From the NCBI RefSeq assembly GCF_015711605.1, contig NZ_JABTEZ010000001.1:1888001-1952000 (forward strand): a stretch of DNA of 64,000 nt. The letters run 5' to 3'. The DNA is from Planomonospora sp. ID67723. GTDB lineage: Bacteria; Actinomycetota; Actinomycetes; Streptosporangiales; Streptosporangiaceae. Every line of letters starts with the position of its first letter. The stretch's first letter is position 1. The position numbers were made by a program, and so were the translations under genes. Shown here one piece after another: positions 20,995-29,981 of the stretch. The notes under the pieces are model-generated. The model saw only the letters and a program-made list of their open reading frames with translations. It did no database searches and had not been told where the DNA came from.

Positions 20995-22236
20995 ATGCGG
21001 GGGCGTAATCTGCGAGGGGAACTCGACGCGTTCCTCGCCGAGGTCGAGGGCGGACTGATCGCTTTCCGCCGTGACCTGCACATGAATCCCGAGCTCGCGT
21101 TCGCCGAGTACCGCACGACGCAGCACATCGCCGACCGGCTGAGCGCGATCGGCCTCGCCCCCTCGGTGCTGCCGCGCGGCACCGGCCTCATCTGCGAGGT
21201 GGGCAGCGGTGACGGGCCGACCGTGGCGCTGCGGGCCGACATCGACGCGCTGCCCGTGTCCGACGAGAAGGACGTGCCCTACAGCTCGACGGTCCCCGGT
21301 GTCTGCCACGCCTGCGGTCACGACGTGCACACCACGATCCTGCTCGGCGCCGGGCTCTTCCTCGCCCGCCAGGCGGAGGCCGGGCTGCTGCCCGGCCGGG
21401 TCCGGCTGCTCTTCCAGCCGGCCGAGGAGCTCCCCGGCGGGGCGCTGGAGGTGATGGCCGCGGGCGGCCTCAGCGGCGTGGACCGGATCTTCGGCCTGCA
21501 CTGCGACCCCCGGGTGGACGTCGGCAAGGTCGGGCTCAAGACCGGCCCGATCACCTCAGCCTGCGACCGGGTCACCGTCCGGGTCAGCGGCCCCGGCGGG
21601 CACACCGCCCGGCCGCACCTCACCGCCGACCTGGTCTTCGCGCTGGCCAAGATCCTCACTGAGCTGCCCGCCGCGCTCTCCCGCCGGATCGACCCCCGCT
21701 CCTCGCTCAGCCTGGTCTGGGGCCGGGTCGAGGCGGGGTCGGCGGCCAACGCGATCCCGGACGACGGTGTCGCCGAGGGCACCGTGCGCTGCCTGGACGA
21801 GGAGGCGTGGCACGCCGCCCCCGACATGATCAAGGCCCTGCTGGAGTCGGTCGCCGGAGCCTACGGCGTCGAGGCGCAGATGGACTACGTGCGCGGCGTC
21901 CCGCCCGTCATCAACGAGGAGATCAGCGTGCAGATGCTGATCGAGGCGGCGGAGGGCGTGCTCGGCGAGGGCGCCTCCGTGCCGACCCAGCAGAGCCTGG
22001 GCGGCGAGGACTTCGGCTGGTACCTCGAATCCGTCCCCGGCGCCTTCGCCCGCCTCGGCACGCGCACGCCGGGTGAGGCCCACTCCGGTGACATCCACCA
22101 GGGCACCTTCGACGTCGACGAGACCTGCATCGCCACCGGCGTGCGCTTCATGGTGGCGACCGCGCTGACCGCGCTCTGGGAGGGGCAGCGACCCGCCACC
22201 AGCGAGCCCGCCGTCCTGATGAATTTGGACAACTAG
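20995..22236 (+). CDS. M20-family amidohydrolase
   Basis: 413 residues. A metal-dependent amidase/deacylase of the M20D type (IAA-amino acid hydrolase, hippurate hydrolase or N-acyl-amino-acid deacylase like). Metal-ligand motifs: HACGHDVHTT near residue 105, the catalytic Glu in PAEELPGGA, and GEAHSGDIHQG near the C-terminus; the lid-domain motif SGPGGHTARP is present. No signal peptide, so cytoplasmic. ATG 20995 was chosen over far-upstream starts whose translation looks random. It is divergent from the small peptide and ATP-grasp genes, which may or may not be functionally linked. Confidence 0.9.
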   Translation: MRGRNLRGELDAFLAEVEGGLIAFRRDLHMNPELAFAEYRTTQHIADRLSAIGLAPSVLPRGTGLICEVGSGDGPTVALRADIDALPVSDEKDVPYSSTVPGVCHACGHDVHTTILLGAGLFLARQAEAGLLPGRVRLLFQPAEELPGGALEVMAAGGLSGVDRIFGLHCDPRVDVGKVGLKTGPITSACDRVTVRVSGPGGHTARPHLTADLVFALAKILTELPAALSRRIDPRSSLSLVWGRVEAGSAANAIPDDGVAEGTVRCLDEEAWHAAPDMIKALLESVAGAYGVEAQMDYVRGVPPVINEEISVQMLIEAAEGVLGEGASVPTQQSLGGEDFGWYLESVPGAFARLGTRTPGEAHSGDIHQGTFDVDETCIATGVRFMVATALTALWEGQRPATSEPAVLMNLDN

Positions 22237-22571
22237 CACCGGTGGGTGGATTTCCCCTTACGCCGTCGCGGTCACGCTAACCAGTAAAAAGTGCATCGCG
22301 TAACGAGATAGTCGCCTTCCGTCGGGGCAAGGGTGTGAACGGTCCGCGAGCCGGGCCGACGGCCTCCCGGTTGATCTCTTGAGGGGGCGGTCGATCCTAC
22401 CCGCTGGTAGCGTCGGCCGCCTTCGCTTGTCACAGGGTGGCGTGAGCTGGGTAACGGACCTATTGCGGAGCTGTGCGCCGGTTTGGTCCGTGCTCACCGA
22501 ACAACTATCTTCCGTGCAGGGTTGCCGTGCGTCTCTTCGCGCGTGCACTGAGAACGCGAAGGGAGTCCATC
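22237..22571. promoter_or_regulatory. 335-base leader region of the nucleoside-transport operon with candidate promoter
   Basis: No gene is visible. A promoter-like pair stands at 22483-22488 (TTGGTC) and 22507-22512 (TATCTT) with an 18-base spacer, placing the transcription start about 50 bases before the TTG start at 22572. The part before 22480 is GC-rich and contains no repeat or riboswitch that I recognise. Confidence 0.45.
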
Positions 22572-23645
22572 TTGCTTCAGAACCGATTCGGCAGGCTGGC
22601 CGCGACCGCACTGGCCGGCGGCATGCTCATGGGCGCCGCCGCGTGTGGTGGAGGCGAGGAGCCGACCACGTCCGCCAGCCCGACCGGTGGCGCGACCAGC
22701 GCGGCCACGAGCGGCAGCGGCGCGAAGGTCGGTCTCGCCTATGACATCGGCGGCCGCGGAGACCAGTCGTTCAACGACGCCGCCGCCGCCGGTCTGGACA
22801 AGGCCAAGGCCGAGCTGGGCCTGGCCGAGACCAAGGAGCTGGAGGCCGGAAGCGGCGAGACCGAGGCGGCCAAGGAGGAGCGGCTCCGTCTGCTCGCCCA
22901 GGGCGGCTTCAACCCGATCATCGCCGTGGGCTTCGCCTACTCCGGTCCGCTGAAGAAGGTCGCCACCGAGTTCCCCGACGTCAAGTTCGCCATCGTCGAC
23001 GACGAGGCCGCGACCGGTCCCAACATCTCCAACCTGGTCTTCGCCGAGCACGAGGGCTCCTTCCTGGTCGGCGCCGCCGCGGCGCTGAAGTCGACCAAGA
23101 ACCACGTGGGCTTCGTCGGCGGCGTCGAGGTTCCGCTGATCAAGAAGTTCGAGGCGGGCTTCGTCGCGGGCGCCAAGGCCGTCAAGTCCGACATCAAGGT
23201 CGACGTCAAGTACCTGACCCAGCCGCCGGACTTCGCGGGCTTCGCCGACCCGGCCAAGGGCAAGACCGCGGCCGAGGGCATGTTCGACGCGGGCGCCGAC
23301 GTGGTCTACCACGCCGCGGGCGGTTCCGGCGGCGGCGTGTTCGAGGCGGCCAAGGCCGCCAAGGGCTGGGCGATCGGCGTCGACTCGGACCAGGCCAAGA
23401 CGGCCGCCGCCGACGTGCAGAGCGTCGTCATGACCTCCATGATCAAGAAGGTCGACGTCGCGGTCTTCGACTTCCTGAAGAGCGCCGCGGCCGGCTCGGC
23501 CAAGGCGGGCACGACGGTCTACGACCTCAAGGCCGGCGGCGTCGACTACTCCACCACCGGTGGCCAGGTCGACGACATCAAGGCCAAGCTCGACGAGTAC
23601 AAGCAGAAGGTCGTCTCCGGCGAGATCACCGTTCCGAAGGAATGA
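22572..23645 (+). CDS. BMP-family nucleoside-binding lipoprotein of an ABC importer
   Basis: 357 residues. A lipoprotein signal (LAGGMLMGAAAC, Cys25) is followed by a Ser/Thr-rich linker and a PnrA/BmpA-type fold: KVGLAYDIGGRGDQSFNDAA, IAVGFAYSGPLKKVATEFPD, and VVYHAAGGSGGGVFEAAK. These proteins capture purine or other nucleosides outside the cell and pass them to the permeases encoded downstream. The start is probably TTG 22572 with AAGGGAG eight bases upstream; a GTG 45 bases earlier is a possible alternative. A strong hairpin lies between it and the ATPase gene, which would raise the binding protein above the membrane parts. Confidence 0.92.
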   Translation: MLQNRFGRLAATALAGGMLMGAAACGGGEEPTTSASPTGGATSAATSGSGAKVGLAYDIGGRGDQSFNDAAAAGLDKAKAELGLAETKELEAGSGETEAAKEERLRLLAQGGFNPIIAVGFAYSGPLKKVATEFPDVKFAIVDDEAATGPNISNLVFAEHEGSFLVGAAAALKSTKNHVGFVGGVEVPLIKKFEAGFVAGAKAVKSDIKVDVKYLTQPPDFAGFADPAKGKTAAEGMFDAGADVVYHAAGGSGGGVFEAAKAAKGWAIGVDSDQAKTAAADVQSVVMTSMIKKVDVAVFDFLKSAAAGSAKAGTTVYDLKAGGVDYSTTGGQVDDIKAKLDEYKQKVVSGEITVPKE

Positions 23646-23656
23646 CCTGACCAGAT

Positions 23657-23689
23657 GAAGGGCCCGGCGGACGATTCCCCGGGCCCTTC
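23657..23689 (+). terminator. attenuating hairpin inside the nucleoside-transport operon
   Basis: A perfect 11-bp stem (GAAGGGCCCGG at 23657-23667, CCGGGCCCTTC at 23679-23689) with an 11-base loop and no T-tract, between the binding-protein and ATPase genes. It could partially terminate transcription or protect the upstream message from 3' decay. Confidence 0.65.
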
Positions 23690-23730
23690 GCCCTACTTTC
23701 CCCATCACGTTACGTAATCGGGCCATCCGT

Positions 23731-25269
23731 ATGGAGGAGGCCGTCATCAGCACCTCGACACCGGCCGTCGAGCTCGCGGGGATCACCAAGCGGTTCCCCG
23801 GCGTCGTGGCCAACCGCGACATCGCCCTTGCCGTGGAGCAGGGGCACGTGCACGCCATCGTCGGAGAGAACGGCGCGGGCAAGTCCACCCTCATGAAGAT
23901 CCTGTACGGCATGCAGCGCCCCGACGAGGGAGAGATCCGCGTCAACGGGGCGGCCGTCGCCTTCCGTTCCCCCTCGGACGCCATCTCCGCCGGCATCGGC
24001 ATGGTCCACCAGCACTTCATGCTGGCCGACAACCTGACCGTGCTGGAGAACGTGGTCCTCGGCAGCGAGCCCCGCAAGGGCGGCATCGCCATCGACTTCG
24101 GCGCCGCGCGCAAGAAGATCAAGCAGATCTCCGACACCTACAGTCTGGGCGTCGACCCCGACGCCCTGGTCGAGGACCTCGGCGTCGGAGCCCGGCAGCG
24201 GGTGGAGATCCTCAAGGTCCTCTACCGGGGCGCCCGCATCCTGATCCTCGACGAGCCGACCGCGGTGCTCGTCCCGCACGAGGTGGACGAGCTCTTCGGC
24301 AACCTTCGCGAGCTGGTCCGCGAGGGCCTGACGATCATCTTCATCTCGCACAAGCTCGACGAGGTGCTCTCGGTCGCCGACGCCATCACCGTCATCCGGC
24401 GCGGCACCACCGTGGCGAGCGTGGACCCCAAGGCCGTGACCGCCCGGCAGCTCGCCGAGCTCATGGTCGGCAGCGAGCTGCCCAGCCCGGAGACGCGCGA
24501 GTCCACCGTCACCGACGTGGTGGCGCTCTCGGTGCGGAACCTGTCGGTGCACTCGCCGGACGAGCGTTGCATCGTGGACGGCGTCACCTTCGACATCCGC
24601 AAGGGCGAGGTGCTCGGCATCGCCGGCGTCGAGGGCAACGGCCAGGCCGAGCTCGTCGAGGCCATCATGGGAATGCGCCCCGCCGAGGGGGAGATCCGCC
24701 TCGGCGAGGAGGACATCTCCGCCTGGTCCACCCTCCGCCGCCGCGAGGCCGGCGTCGGCTACATCCCCGAGGACCGGCACCGGCACGGCCTGCTGCTGGA
24801 GGCCCCGCTCTGGGAGAACCGAATCCTCGGCCACCAGACCCGCAGGCCCAACGTCAAGGGTCCGTGGATCGACCGCGCCGGAGCCCGCGCCGACACCCGG
24901 CGCATCGTCGAGCAGTACGACGTCCGCACCCCCGGCATCGACGTGGACGCCGCAGCCCTGTCCGGCGGCAACCAGCAGAAGCTGATCGTCGGCCGGGAGA
25001 TGAGCGGCGACCCGGTGTTCCTCATCGCCTCGCACCCGACCCGTGGCGTGGACGTGGGCGCCCAGGCCGCGATCTGGGACCACCTGCGCGCCGCCCGCGC
25101 GGCCGGCCTGGCCGTCCTGCTGATCTCGGCCGACCTGGACGAGCTCATCGGCCTGTCGGACACGCTGAAGGTGATCCTGCGCGGGCGCATCGTCGCCGAC
25201 GTGGATCCGCAGAACGTGACGCCCGAGCAGCTCGGCTCGGCCATGACGGGTGCCGGTGAGGCGGCATGA
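23731..25269 (+). CDS. ABC transporter ATPase with two nucleotide-binding domains (nucleoside import)
   Basis: 512 residues with two fused ABC domains, as in RbsA/NupA-type proteins. The first half has Walker A GENGAGKST, a signature LGVGARQRVEI and Walker B ILILDEPTA. The second half has a degenerate Walker A (GVEGNGQAE, no Lys), a signature LSGGNQQKL and LIASHPTRG in place of a canonical Walker B. The asymmetry is typical of this subfamily. Start ATG 23731 lacks an upstream ribosome site, but GGAGGAGG falls within its own second to fifth codons, so a shorter start cannot be excluded. It energises the two permeases encoded next. Confidence 0.94.
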   Translation: MEEAVISTSTPAVELAGITKRFPGVVANRDIALAVEQGHVHAIVGENGAGKSTLMKILYGMQRPDEGEIRVNGAAVAFRSPSDAISAGIGMVHQHFMLADNLTVLENVVLGSEPRKGGIAIDFGAARKKIKQISDTYSLGVDPDALVEDLGVGARQRVEILKVLYRGARILILDEPTAVLVPHEVDELFGNLRELVREGLTIIFISHKLDEVLSVADAITVIRRGTTVASVDPKAVTARQLAELMVGSELPSPETRESTVTDVVALSVRNLSVHSPDERCIVDGVTFDIRKGEVLGIAGVEGNGQAELVEAIMGMRPAEGEIRLGEEDISAWSTLRRREAGVGYIPEDRHRHGLLLEAPLWENRILGHQTRRPNVKGPWIDRAGARADTRRIVEQYDVRTPGIDVDAAALSGGNQQKLIVGREMSGDPVFLIASHPTRGVDVGAQAAIWDHLRAARAAGLAVLLISADLDELIGLSDTLKVILRGRIVADVDPQNVTPEQLGSAMTGAGEAA

Positions 25270-25324
25270 ACACCTACGTAACGCACGCCGTACCCGGAGA
25301 TCCCGGAGCCCCCGGAGCCATCGC

Positions 25325-26476
25325 ATGAAATCCGCTGAGTCGAGCTTCGCCGACCGCCTGCTCGGGCGGGTACGGCTGACCGGCCTCCTCTCGCTCGCCG
25401 CGCCGCTGCTGGCCATCGTGTTCGCCGGGCTGATCACCTCGGTCGTCCTGCTGGTCAGCGGCGACCCGCCCCTGGAGACGCTGGGCGTCATGGCCGACTA
25501 CGGCACGCAGCCGCGGTCGATCGTGCTCATGCTGAACTACGCGACGACCTACTACCTGTCCGCGGTCGCGGTGGCGATCGGGTTCCGGATGAACCTGTTC
25601 AACATCGGCGTCGACGGCCAGTACCGCCTCGCGGCGCTCGTGGCCGCGGCGGTGGGCGGCGCGGTCACCCTGCCCGCTCCCCTGCACATCGCCCTGATCC
25701 TGCTCGTGGCGATGCTGGTCGGCGCCGGCTGGGCCTCGATCGCCGGCCTGCTCAAGGTCAAGCGCGGCGTCAGCGAGGTCATCTCCACGATCATGCTGAA
25801 CGCCATCGCCACCGCGCTCGGCGCGTGGCTGCTCAACAAGGAGCGCCTGGCGGTCGAGGTCGCGGGCAGCAACAACATCGGAACCAAGCCGATCCCCGAG
25901 TCCGGCCGGGTGGCCGGTATGGCGATCATCCCCGGGACCGAGGCCAAGGTGTTCGGCCTGATCATCCTGGCGGTCGTCGTGGGCGTCGGCTACCACGTGC
26001 TGCTCAGCCGGACCCGGTTCGGCTTCGACCTGCGGGCGACCGGCCGTTCGGAGTCGGCCGCGGTCGCCAGCGGCGTGAACGTCAAGAAGATGGTCGTGAC
26101 CGCGATGATTCTGTCCGGCGCGGCGGCGGGCCTGATCGGCATGCCGCAGCTGCTCGGCTCGTCCTACTCCTACAGCCTCGACTTCCCGACGGGGCTCGGT
26201 TTCACCGGCATCGCGATCGCGCTGCTGGGCCGCAACCACCCGGTCGGCATCGCGTTCGGCGCGCTGCTGTGGGCCTTCCTCGACACCTCGTCGAGCATCC
26301 TCCAGCTCCACGAGATCTCGCCCGAGATCGTGGCGATCATGCAGGGAACCATCGTGCTCTCGGTCATCATCGCCTACGAGCTGGTCCACCGTTACCAGAT
26401 CACGGCCGAGCAGCGCCGGGTGAGCAAGGAACTGGCGGGCGGGACCCCGCCGCGGGTCGAAGGAGCGTCGGCATGA
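25325..26476 (+). CDS. nucleoside ABC transporter permease 1
   Basis: 383 residues, about eight to ten membrane helices, of the BPD_transp_2 family (RbsC/NupP-like). Typical segments: FRMNLFNIGVDGQYRLAALV and VKRGVSEVISTIMLNAIA, and LDFPTGLGFTGIAIALLGRN near the end. The ATG at 25325 has GGAG nine bases upstream. Its stop overlaps the next permease start by the ATGA tetranucleotide, so the two membrane subunits are translationally coupled. Confidence 0.93.
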   Translation: MKSAESSFADRLLGRVRLTGLLSLAAPLLAIVFAGLITSVVLLVSGDPPLETLGVMADYGTQPRSIVLMLNYATTYYLSAVAVAIGFRMNLFNIGVDGQYRLAALVAAAVGGAVTLPAPLHIALILLVAMLVGAGWASIAGLLKVKRGVSEVISTIMLNAIATALGAWLLNKERLAVEVAGSNNIGTKPIPESGRVAGMAIIPGTEAKVFGLIILAVVVGVGYHVLLSRTRFGFDLRATGRSESAAVASGVNVKKMVVTAMILSGAAAGLIGMPQLLGSSYSYSLDFPTGLGFTGIAIALLGRNHPVGIAFGALLWAFLDTSSSILQLHEISPEIVAIMQGTIVLSVIIAYELVHRYQITAEQRRVSKELAGGTPPRVEGASA

Positions 26477-27747
26477 GCGCAAGCGGCCTGAAGACGGGCC
26501 AGCCTCCGGTGGAGCGGGCCAAGGCCGGGACGTTCAAGCTCACCTGGCGGCTCCTGCTGATCGGCATCGGCGCGCTGGTCCTCCTGCTCTCGGTCACCCG
26601 GTTCTTCACCGGCGCCGTCGACCTCACCTCGGCGGGCGCGATCAACGCCGCCGTCGCGCTGGCCGTGCCGATCGGCCTGGCCGGTCTGGGCGGCCTGTGG
26701 TCCGAGCGGGCCGGCGTGGTCAACATCGGCCTGGAAGGCATGATGATCCTGGGCACCTGGGCCGGGGCCTGGGGTGCGATCCAGTTCGCCAACCCCTGGG
26801 CGGGCGTGCTCGCCGGGGCGATCGGCGGCGCCGTCGGCGGCCTGCTGCACGCGGTGGCCACCGTGACCTTCGGCGTCGACCACATCATCTCCGGTGTCGC
26901 GATCACCATCCTGGGCGGGGGCATCACCCAGTTCCTGTCGAAGGTGACCTTCGCCGAGATGCCGGGCGGCGGGGACACCCAGTCGCCGCCCGTGCCCAAG
27001 CCGGGGGTCGTGAGCCTGCCGTGGGTCGGCGAGCCGCTGGCCGACCTGGAGGCCCAGCGCTGGTTCCTGCTGTCCGACCTGGCGGGGATCCTGCGGGGCC
27101 TGACCACCAACGTCTCGCTCTTCACCATCCTGGCGGTCGCGCTGGTCCCGCTGACGTTCTACGTGCTCTGGCGCACGGCGTTCGGCCTGCGGCTGCGCTC
27201 CTGCGGCGAGCGGCCGGTCGCCGCGGAGTCGCTGGGCGTCAACGTCTACACCTACAAATATGCCGCGGTCGTCGTCTCCGGCGCGCTGGCGGGCCTGGGC
27301 GGCGCGTTCCTGTCGCTGGTGGCCTCCAGCGCCTACCGCGAGGGCCAGACCGGCGGGCGCGGCTTCATCGGCCTCGCCGCCATGATCTTCGGCAACTGGC
27401 GGCCCGGCGGCCTGGCGGCCGGCGCGGCGCTGTTCGGCTACACCGACGGCCTGCAGCTGCGCCGGGGCGGCGAGTCCGTGCACGCGCTCCTGCTGCTGGT
27501 GGCCATCCTGATCGCCGCGGTGGCGGTCTACCAGCTCGTGCAGCAGAAGCGCGCCCAGGCGGCGGTGTTCACCGGCTCCGCGGCGGTCATCGTGTTCGTG
27601 ATCTTCGCGTTGACCGACAGCATCCCGGCGCAGTTCACCTCCGTCACCCCGCACATCACCACGCTGCTGGTGCTGTCTCTGGCGGCCCAGCGCCTGCGCA
27701 TGCCCGCCGCCGACGGCCTGCCGTACCGGAAGGGACAGGCCAAGTGA
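26473..27747 (+). CDS. nucleoside ABC transporter permease 2
   Basis: 424 residues, BPD_transp_2 family with about ten helices. It carries GLWSERAGVVNIGLEGMMIL, the conserved periplasmic-to-helix segment of NupQ-like permeases, and GVDHIISGVAITILGGGITQ. At the C-terminus there are two extra hydrophobic helices (AVFTGSAAVIVFVIFALTD and ITTLLVLSLAAQ). ATG 26473 lies behind AGGAG; the longer upstream frame is spurious. It overlaps the preceding gene by four bases and the following cytidine deaminase GTG by four bases. Confidence 0.93.
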   Translation: MSASGLKTGQPPVERAKAGTFKLTWRLLLIGIGALVLLLSVTRFFTGAVDLTSAGAINAAVALAVPIGLAGLGGLWSERAGVVNIGLEGMMILGTWAGAWGAIQFANPWAGVLAGAIGGAVGGLLHAVATVTFGVDHIISGVAITILGGGITQFLSKVTFAEMPGGGDTQSPPVPKPGVVSLPWVGEPLADLEAQRWFLLSDLAGILRGLTTNVSLFTILAVALVPLTFYVLWRTAFGLRLRSCGERPVAAESLGVNVYTYKYAAVVVSGALAGLGGAFLSLVASSAYREGQTGGRGFIGLAAMIFGNWRPGGLAAGAALFGYTDGLQLRRGGESVHALLLLVAILIAAVAVYQLVQQKRAQAAVFTGSAAVIVFVIFALTDSIPAQFTSVTPHITTLLVLSLAAQRLRMPAADGLPYRKGQAK

Positions 27748-28160
27748 GCACCGAGAAGACGAACGCCGCCATCGACTGGGCCGCGCTGAAGGCGGAGGCC
27801 GTACGGGCCATGGCCAACGCGTACGCGCCCTACTCCAAGTTCCCGGTGGGCGCCGCCGCGCTGGTGGACGACGGGCGGATCGTGTCCGGCTGCAACGTGG
27901 AGAACGCCTCCTACGGCGTCGGGCTGTGCGCGGAGTGCGGGCTGGTCTCCGCGCTCCGGGCGAGCGGGGGCGGCCGGCTGGTCGCCTTCACCTGCGTGGA
28001 CGGGCACGAGGAACTGCTCATGCCGTGCGGGCGATGCCGTCAGCTGCTGTTCGAGTTCGGCGGCGACGAACTGCTCGTGGAAACCGTGGACGGGCCGAAG
28101 CCGATGGCGGAGATCCTGCCGTACGCCTTCGGACCCGACGACCTGAGCCGGGGGGCTTGA
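27744..28160 (+). CDS. cdd: cytidine deaminase
   Basis: Deaminates cytidine and deoxycytidine to uridine and deoxyuridine. 138 residues, the homotetrameric short type. Zinc site: GLCAECGLVSAL (Cys ligand plus catalytic Glu) and MPCGRCRQ (two Cys ligands). The substrate-binding segment SKFPVGAAALVDDGRIVSGC with FxVxA and NVENASYG is intact. The GTG start overlaps the permease stop in GTGA, so it is made with the transporter; imported cytidine would be deaminated directly. Two bases separate its stop from the thymidine phosphorylase ATG. Confidence 0.95.
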   Translation: MSTEKTNAAIDWAALKAEAVRAMANAYAPYSKFPVGAAALVDDGRIVSGCNVENASYGVGLCAECGLVSALRASGGGRLVAFTCVDGHEELLMPCGRCRQLLFEFGGDELLVETVDGPKPMAEILPYAFGPDDLSRGA

Positions 28161-28162
28161 TC

Positions 28163-29443
28163 ATGGACGCCATCGACGTCATCGTCACCAAGCGGGACGG
28201 CAGGGAGCTGTCCCGGGAGCAGATCGACTGGGTGATCGACGCCTACACCAGGGGTGTGGTGGCCGACGAGCAGATGTCCTCGCTCGCGATGGCGATCCTG
28301 CTCAACGGCATGAACCGCCGGGAGATCGCCGAGTGGACCCAGGCGATGATCCGGTCCGGGGCGCGGATGGACTGGTCCGCGCTGCCGGGCCGTACCACCG
28401 ACAAGCACTCCACCGGCGGCGTCGGCGACAAGATCACCCTGCCGCTGGCCCCGCTGGTCGCCGCGTGCGGCGGCTACGTCCCCCAGCTGTCCGGGCGCGG
28501 CCTGGGCCACACCGGCGGCACGCTGGACAAGCTGGAGTCCATCCCGGGCTGGCGGGCCCTGCTCTCCAACGACGAGATGCTCGGCGTGCTGAACAAGGCG
28601 GGCGCGGTCATCTGCGCGGCCGGCGACGGGCTCGCCCCGGCCGACAAGAAGCTCTACGCGCTGCGCGACGTGACCGGCACGGTCGAGTCGATCCCGCTGA
28701 TCGCCTCCTCGATCATGTCCAAGAAGATCGCGGAGGGCACCGGCGCGCTGGTGCTGGACGTGAAGGTCGGCTCCGGCGCGTTCATGAAGACCGTGGAGCG
28801 GGCCCGTGAGCTGGCCACCACCATGGTCGAGCTGGGCACCGACGCCGGGGTGAACACCGTGGCCCTGCTCACCGCGATGGACCGGCCGCTGGGCTGCGCG
28901 ATCGGCAACGCGCTGGAGGTGACCGAGTCCGTCGAGGTGCTCGCCGGCGGCGGCCCCGCGGACGTGGTCGAGCTGACCGTGCGGCTGGCGCGCGAGATGC
29001 TCCAGGCCGCGGGCGTGGACGGGGGCAAGGACCCGGAGGAGGCGTTGAAGGACGGCTCGGCGATGGACGCCTGGCGCCGGATGATCGTCGCCCAGGGCGG
29101 CGACCCGGACGCCCTGCTGCCGAAGGCCGCCGAGACCATGCAGCTCAACGCACCCGCCTCGGGCGTGCTGACCAGGCTCGACGCCTACGGCGTGGGCCTG
29201 GCGGCCTGGCGCCTGGGCGCGGGCCGGGAGCGCAAGGAGGATCCGGTCTCCTTCGGCGCCGGGATCATGCTGCACGCCAAGCCGGGCGACCTGGTCCGGG
29301 AGGGCCAGCCGCTGATGACCCTGCATGCCGACGAGACCTCCCGCTTCGAGCGGGCGCTGGCCGCGCTGGAGGGCGCCTACACGGTCGCCGACTCCGGCGA
29401 CGAGGACCTGCTCCCGCTGGTGATCGACCGCATCACCGCCTGA
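28163..29443 (+). CDS. deoA: thymidine (pyrimidine-nucleoside) phosphorylase
   Basis: Phosphorolysis of thymidine, deoxyuridine or uridine to base and (deoxy)ribose-1-phosphate. 426 residues. Signature KHSTGGVGDKITLPLAPLVA (residues 76-95) includes the phosphate-binding Lys and Ser/Thr; SGRGLGHTGGTLDKLESIPG is the family signature of thymidine/pyrimidine phosphorylases. A C-terminal alpha/beta domain (about 335-426) ends the protein. It is the last gene of the salvage operon; a hairpin terminator follows. The actinobacterial enzymes often accept both uridine and thymidine, which the sequence alone does not settle. Confidence 0.95.
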   Translation: MDAIDVIVTKRDGRELSREQIDWVIDAYTRGVVADEQMSSLAMAILLNGMNRREIAEWTQAMIRSGARMDWSALPGRTTDKHSTGGVGDKITLPLAPLVAACGGYVPQLSGRGLGHTGGTLDKLESIPGWRALLSNDEMLGVLNKAGAVICAAGDGLAPADKKLYALRDVTGTVESIPLIASSIMSKKIAEGTGALVLDVKVGSGAFMKTVERARELATTMVELGTDAGVNTVALLTAMDRPLGCAIGNALEVTESVEVLAGGGPADVVELTVRLAREMLQAAGVDGGKDPEEALKDGSAMDAWRRMIVAQGGDPDALLPKAAETMQLNAPASGVLTRLDAYGVGLAAWRLGAGRERKEDPVSFGAGIMLHAKPGDLVREGQPLMTLHADETSRFERALAALEGAYTVADSGDEDLLPLVIDRITA

Positions 29444-29462
29444 GCCCCGCCCGGTGGCTCGC

Positions 29463-29494
29463 CCGCCCTCCCCGCCGGCCGGTGGGGAGGGCGG
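29463..29494. terminator. bidirectional terminator between deoA and the MarR gene
   Basis: A perfect 11-bp stem (CCGCCCTCCCC at 29463-29473 with GGGGAGGGCGG at 29484-29494) and a 10-base loop between two convergent genes. It can end transcripts from both sides. Confidence 0.65.
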
Positions 29495-29501
29495 ACCCGT
29501 C

Positions 29502-29957
29502 TCAGGACGTGCGCGCCGTCTCCGGGGCGTGGGCCGTCTCCGCCGCATGGACCGCCTCCAGGGCGCAGGGCGGCGGGGGGGACGCGCCGGAGTCGAAGGC
29601 GGCGACGACCACCGCGCGGTGGGCGGGCAGGGCCGCCGCGTGGCGTGCCCGGCCCTCCTCGGTGATGACCACGAAGACGCCGCGCCGGTCGGCCTCGCAG
29701 ATCGCACGGCGCACCAGACCGGCCTTCTCCAGGCGGGCGATCACCCGTGAGCACGCGCTCTGGCTCAGGTGCACCGCGGCGGCGATCTCCTGAGACCGGT
29801 ACTTCTCCTGGTCGCCCTCGACCATGCGCTCCAGGACCTCGAACTCGCTCACGCCGAGGTCGTACTTGTCGGAGAGCTCCCGCTCCAGTGCGCACGTGAC
29901 CGACGCGTGCCTGGCCAGCACCTCACGCCACGCACGGACAGCGGACTCCTCGCTCAT
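29502..29957 (-). CDS. MarR-family transcriptional regulator
   Basis: 151 residues, a winged-helix dimer. Residues 55-110 hold the DNA-binding part: SQEIAAAVHLSQSACSRVIA for the HTH and EADRRGVFVVITEEGRARH for the wing. The C-terminal 25 residues are Ala/Pro-rich and probably disordered. It is divergent from an MFS exporter; the 87-base spacer is full of ATGC-type repeats. It probably represses both genes until an exported compound binds. The ATG at 29957 has no strong ribosome site. Confidence 0.9.
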   Translation of the reverse strand: MSEESAVRAWREVLARHASVTCALERELSDKYDLGVSEFEVLERMVEGDQEKYRSQEIAAAVHLSQSACSRVIARLEKAGLVRRAICEADRRGVFVVITEEGRARHAAALPAHRAVVVAAFDSGASPPPPCALEAVHAAETAHAPETARTS

Positions 29958-29981
29958 GCCGCGGATCGTACCATGCGCGGA

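Noticed and set aside
24620-25110. Inactive second ATPase half in the nucleoside importer
   Set aside because: A degenerate second Walker A is normal for fused RbsA/NupA-type ATPases, so it is not a defect.
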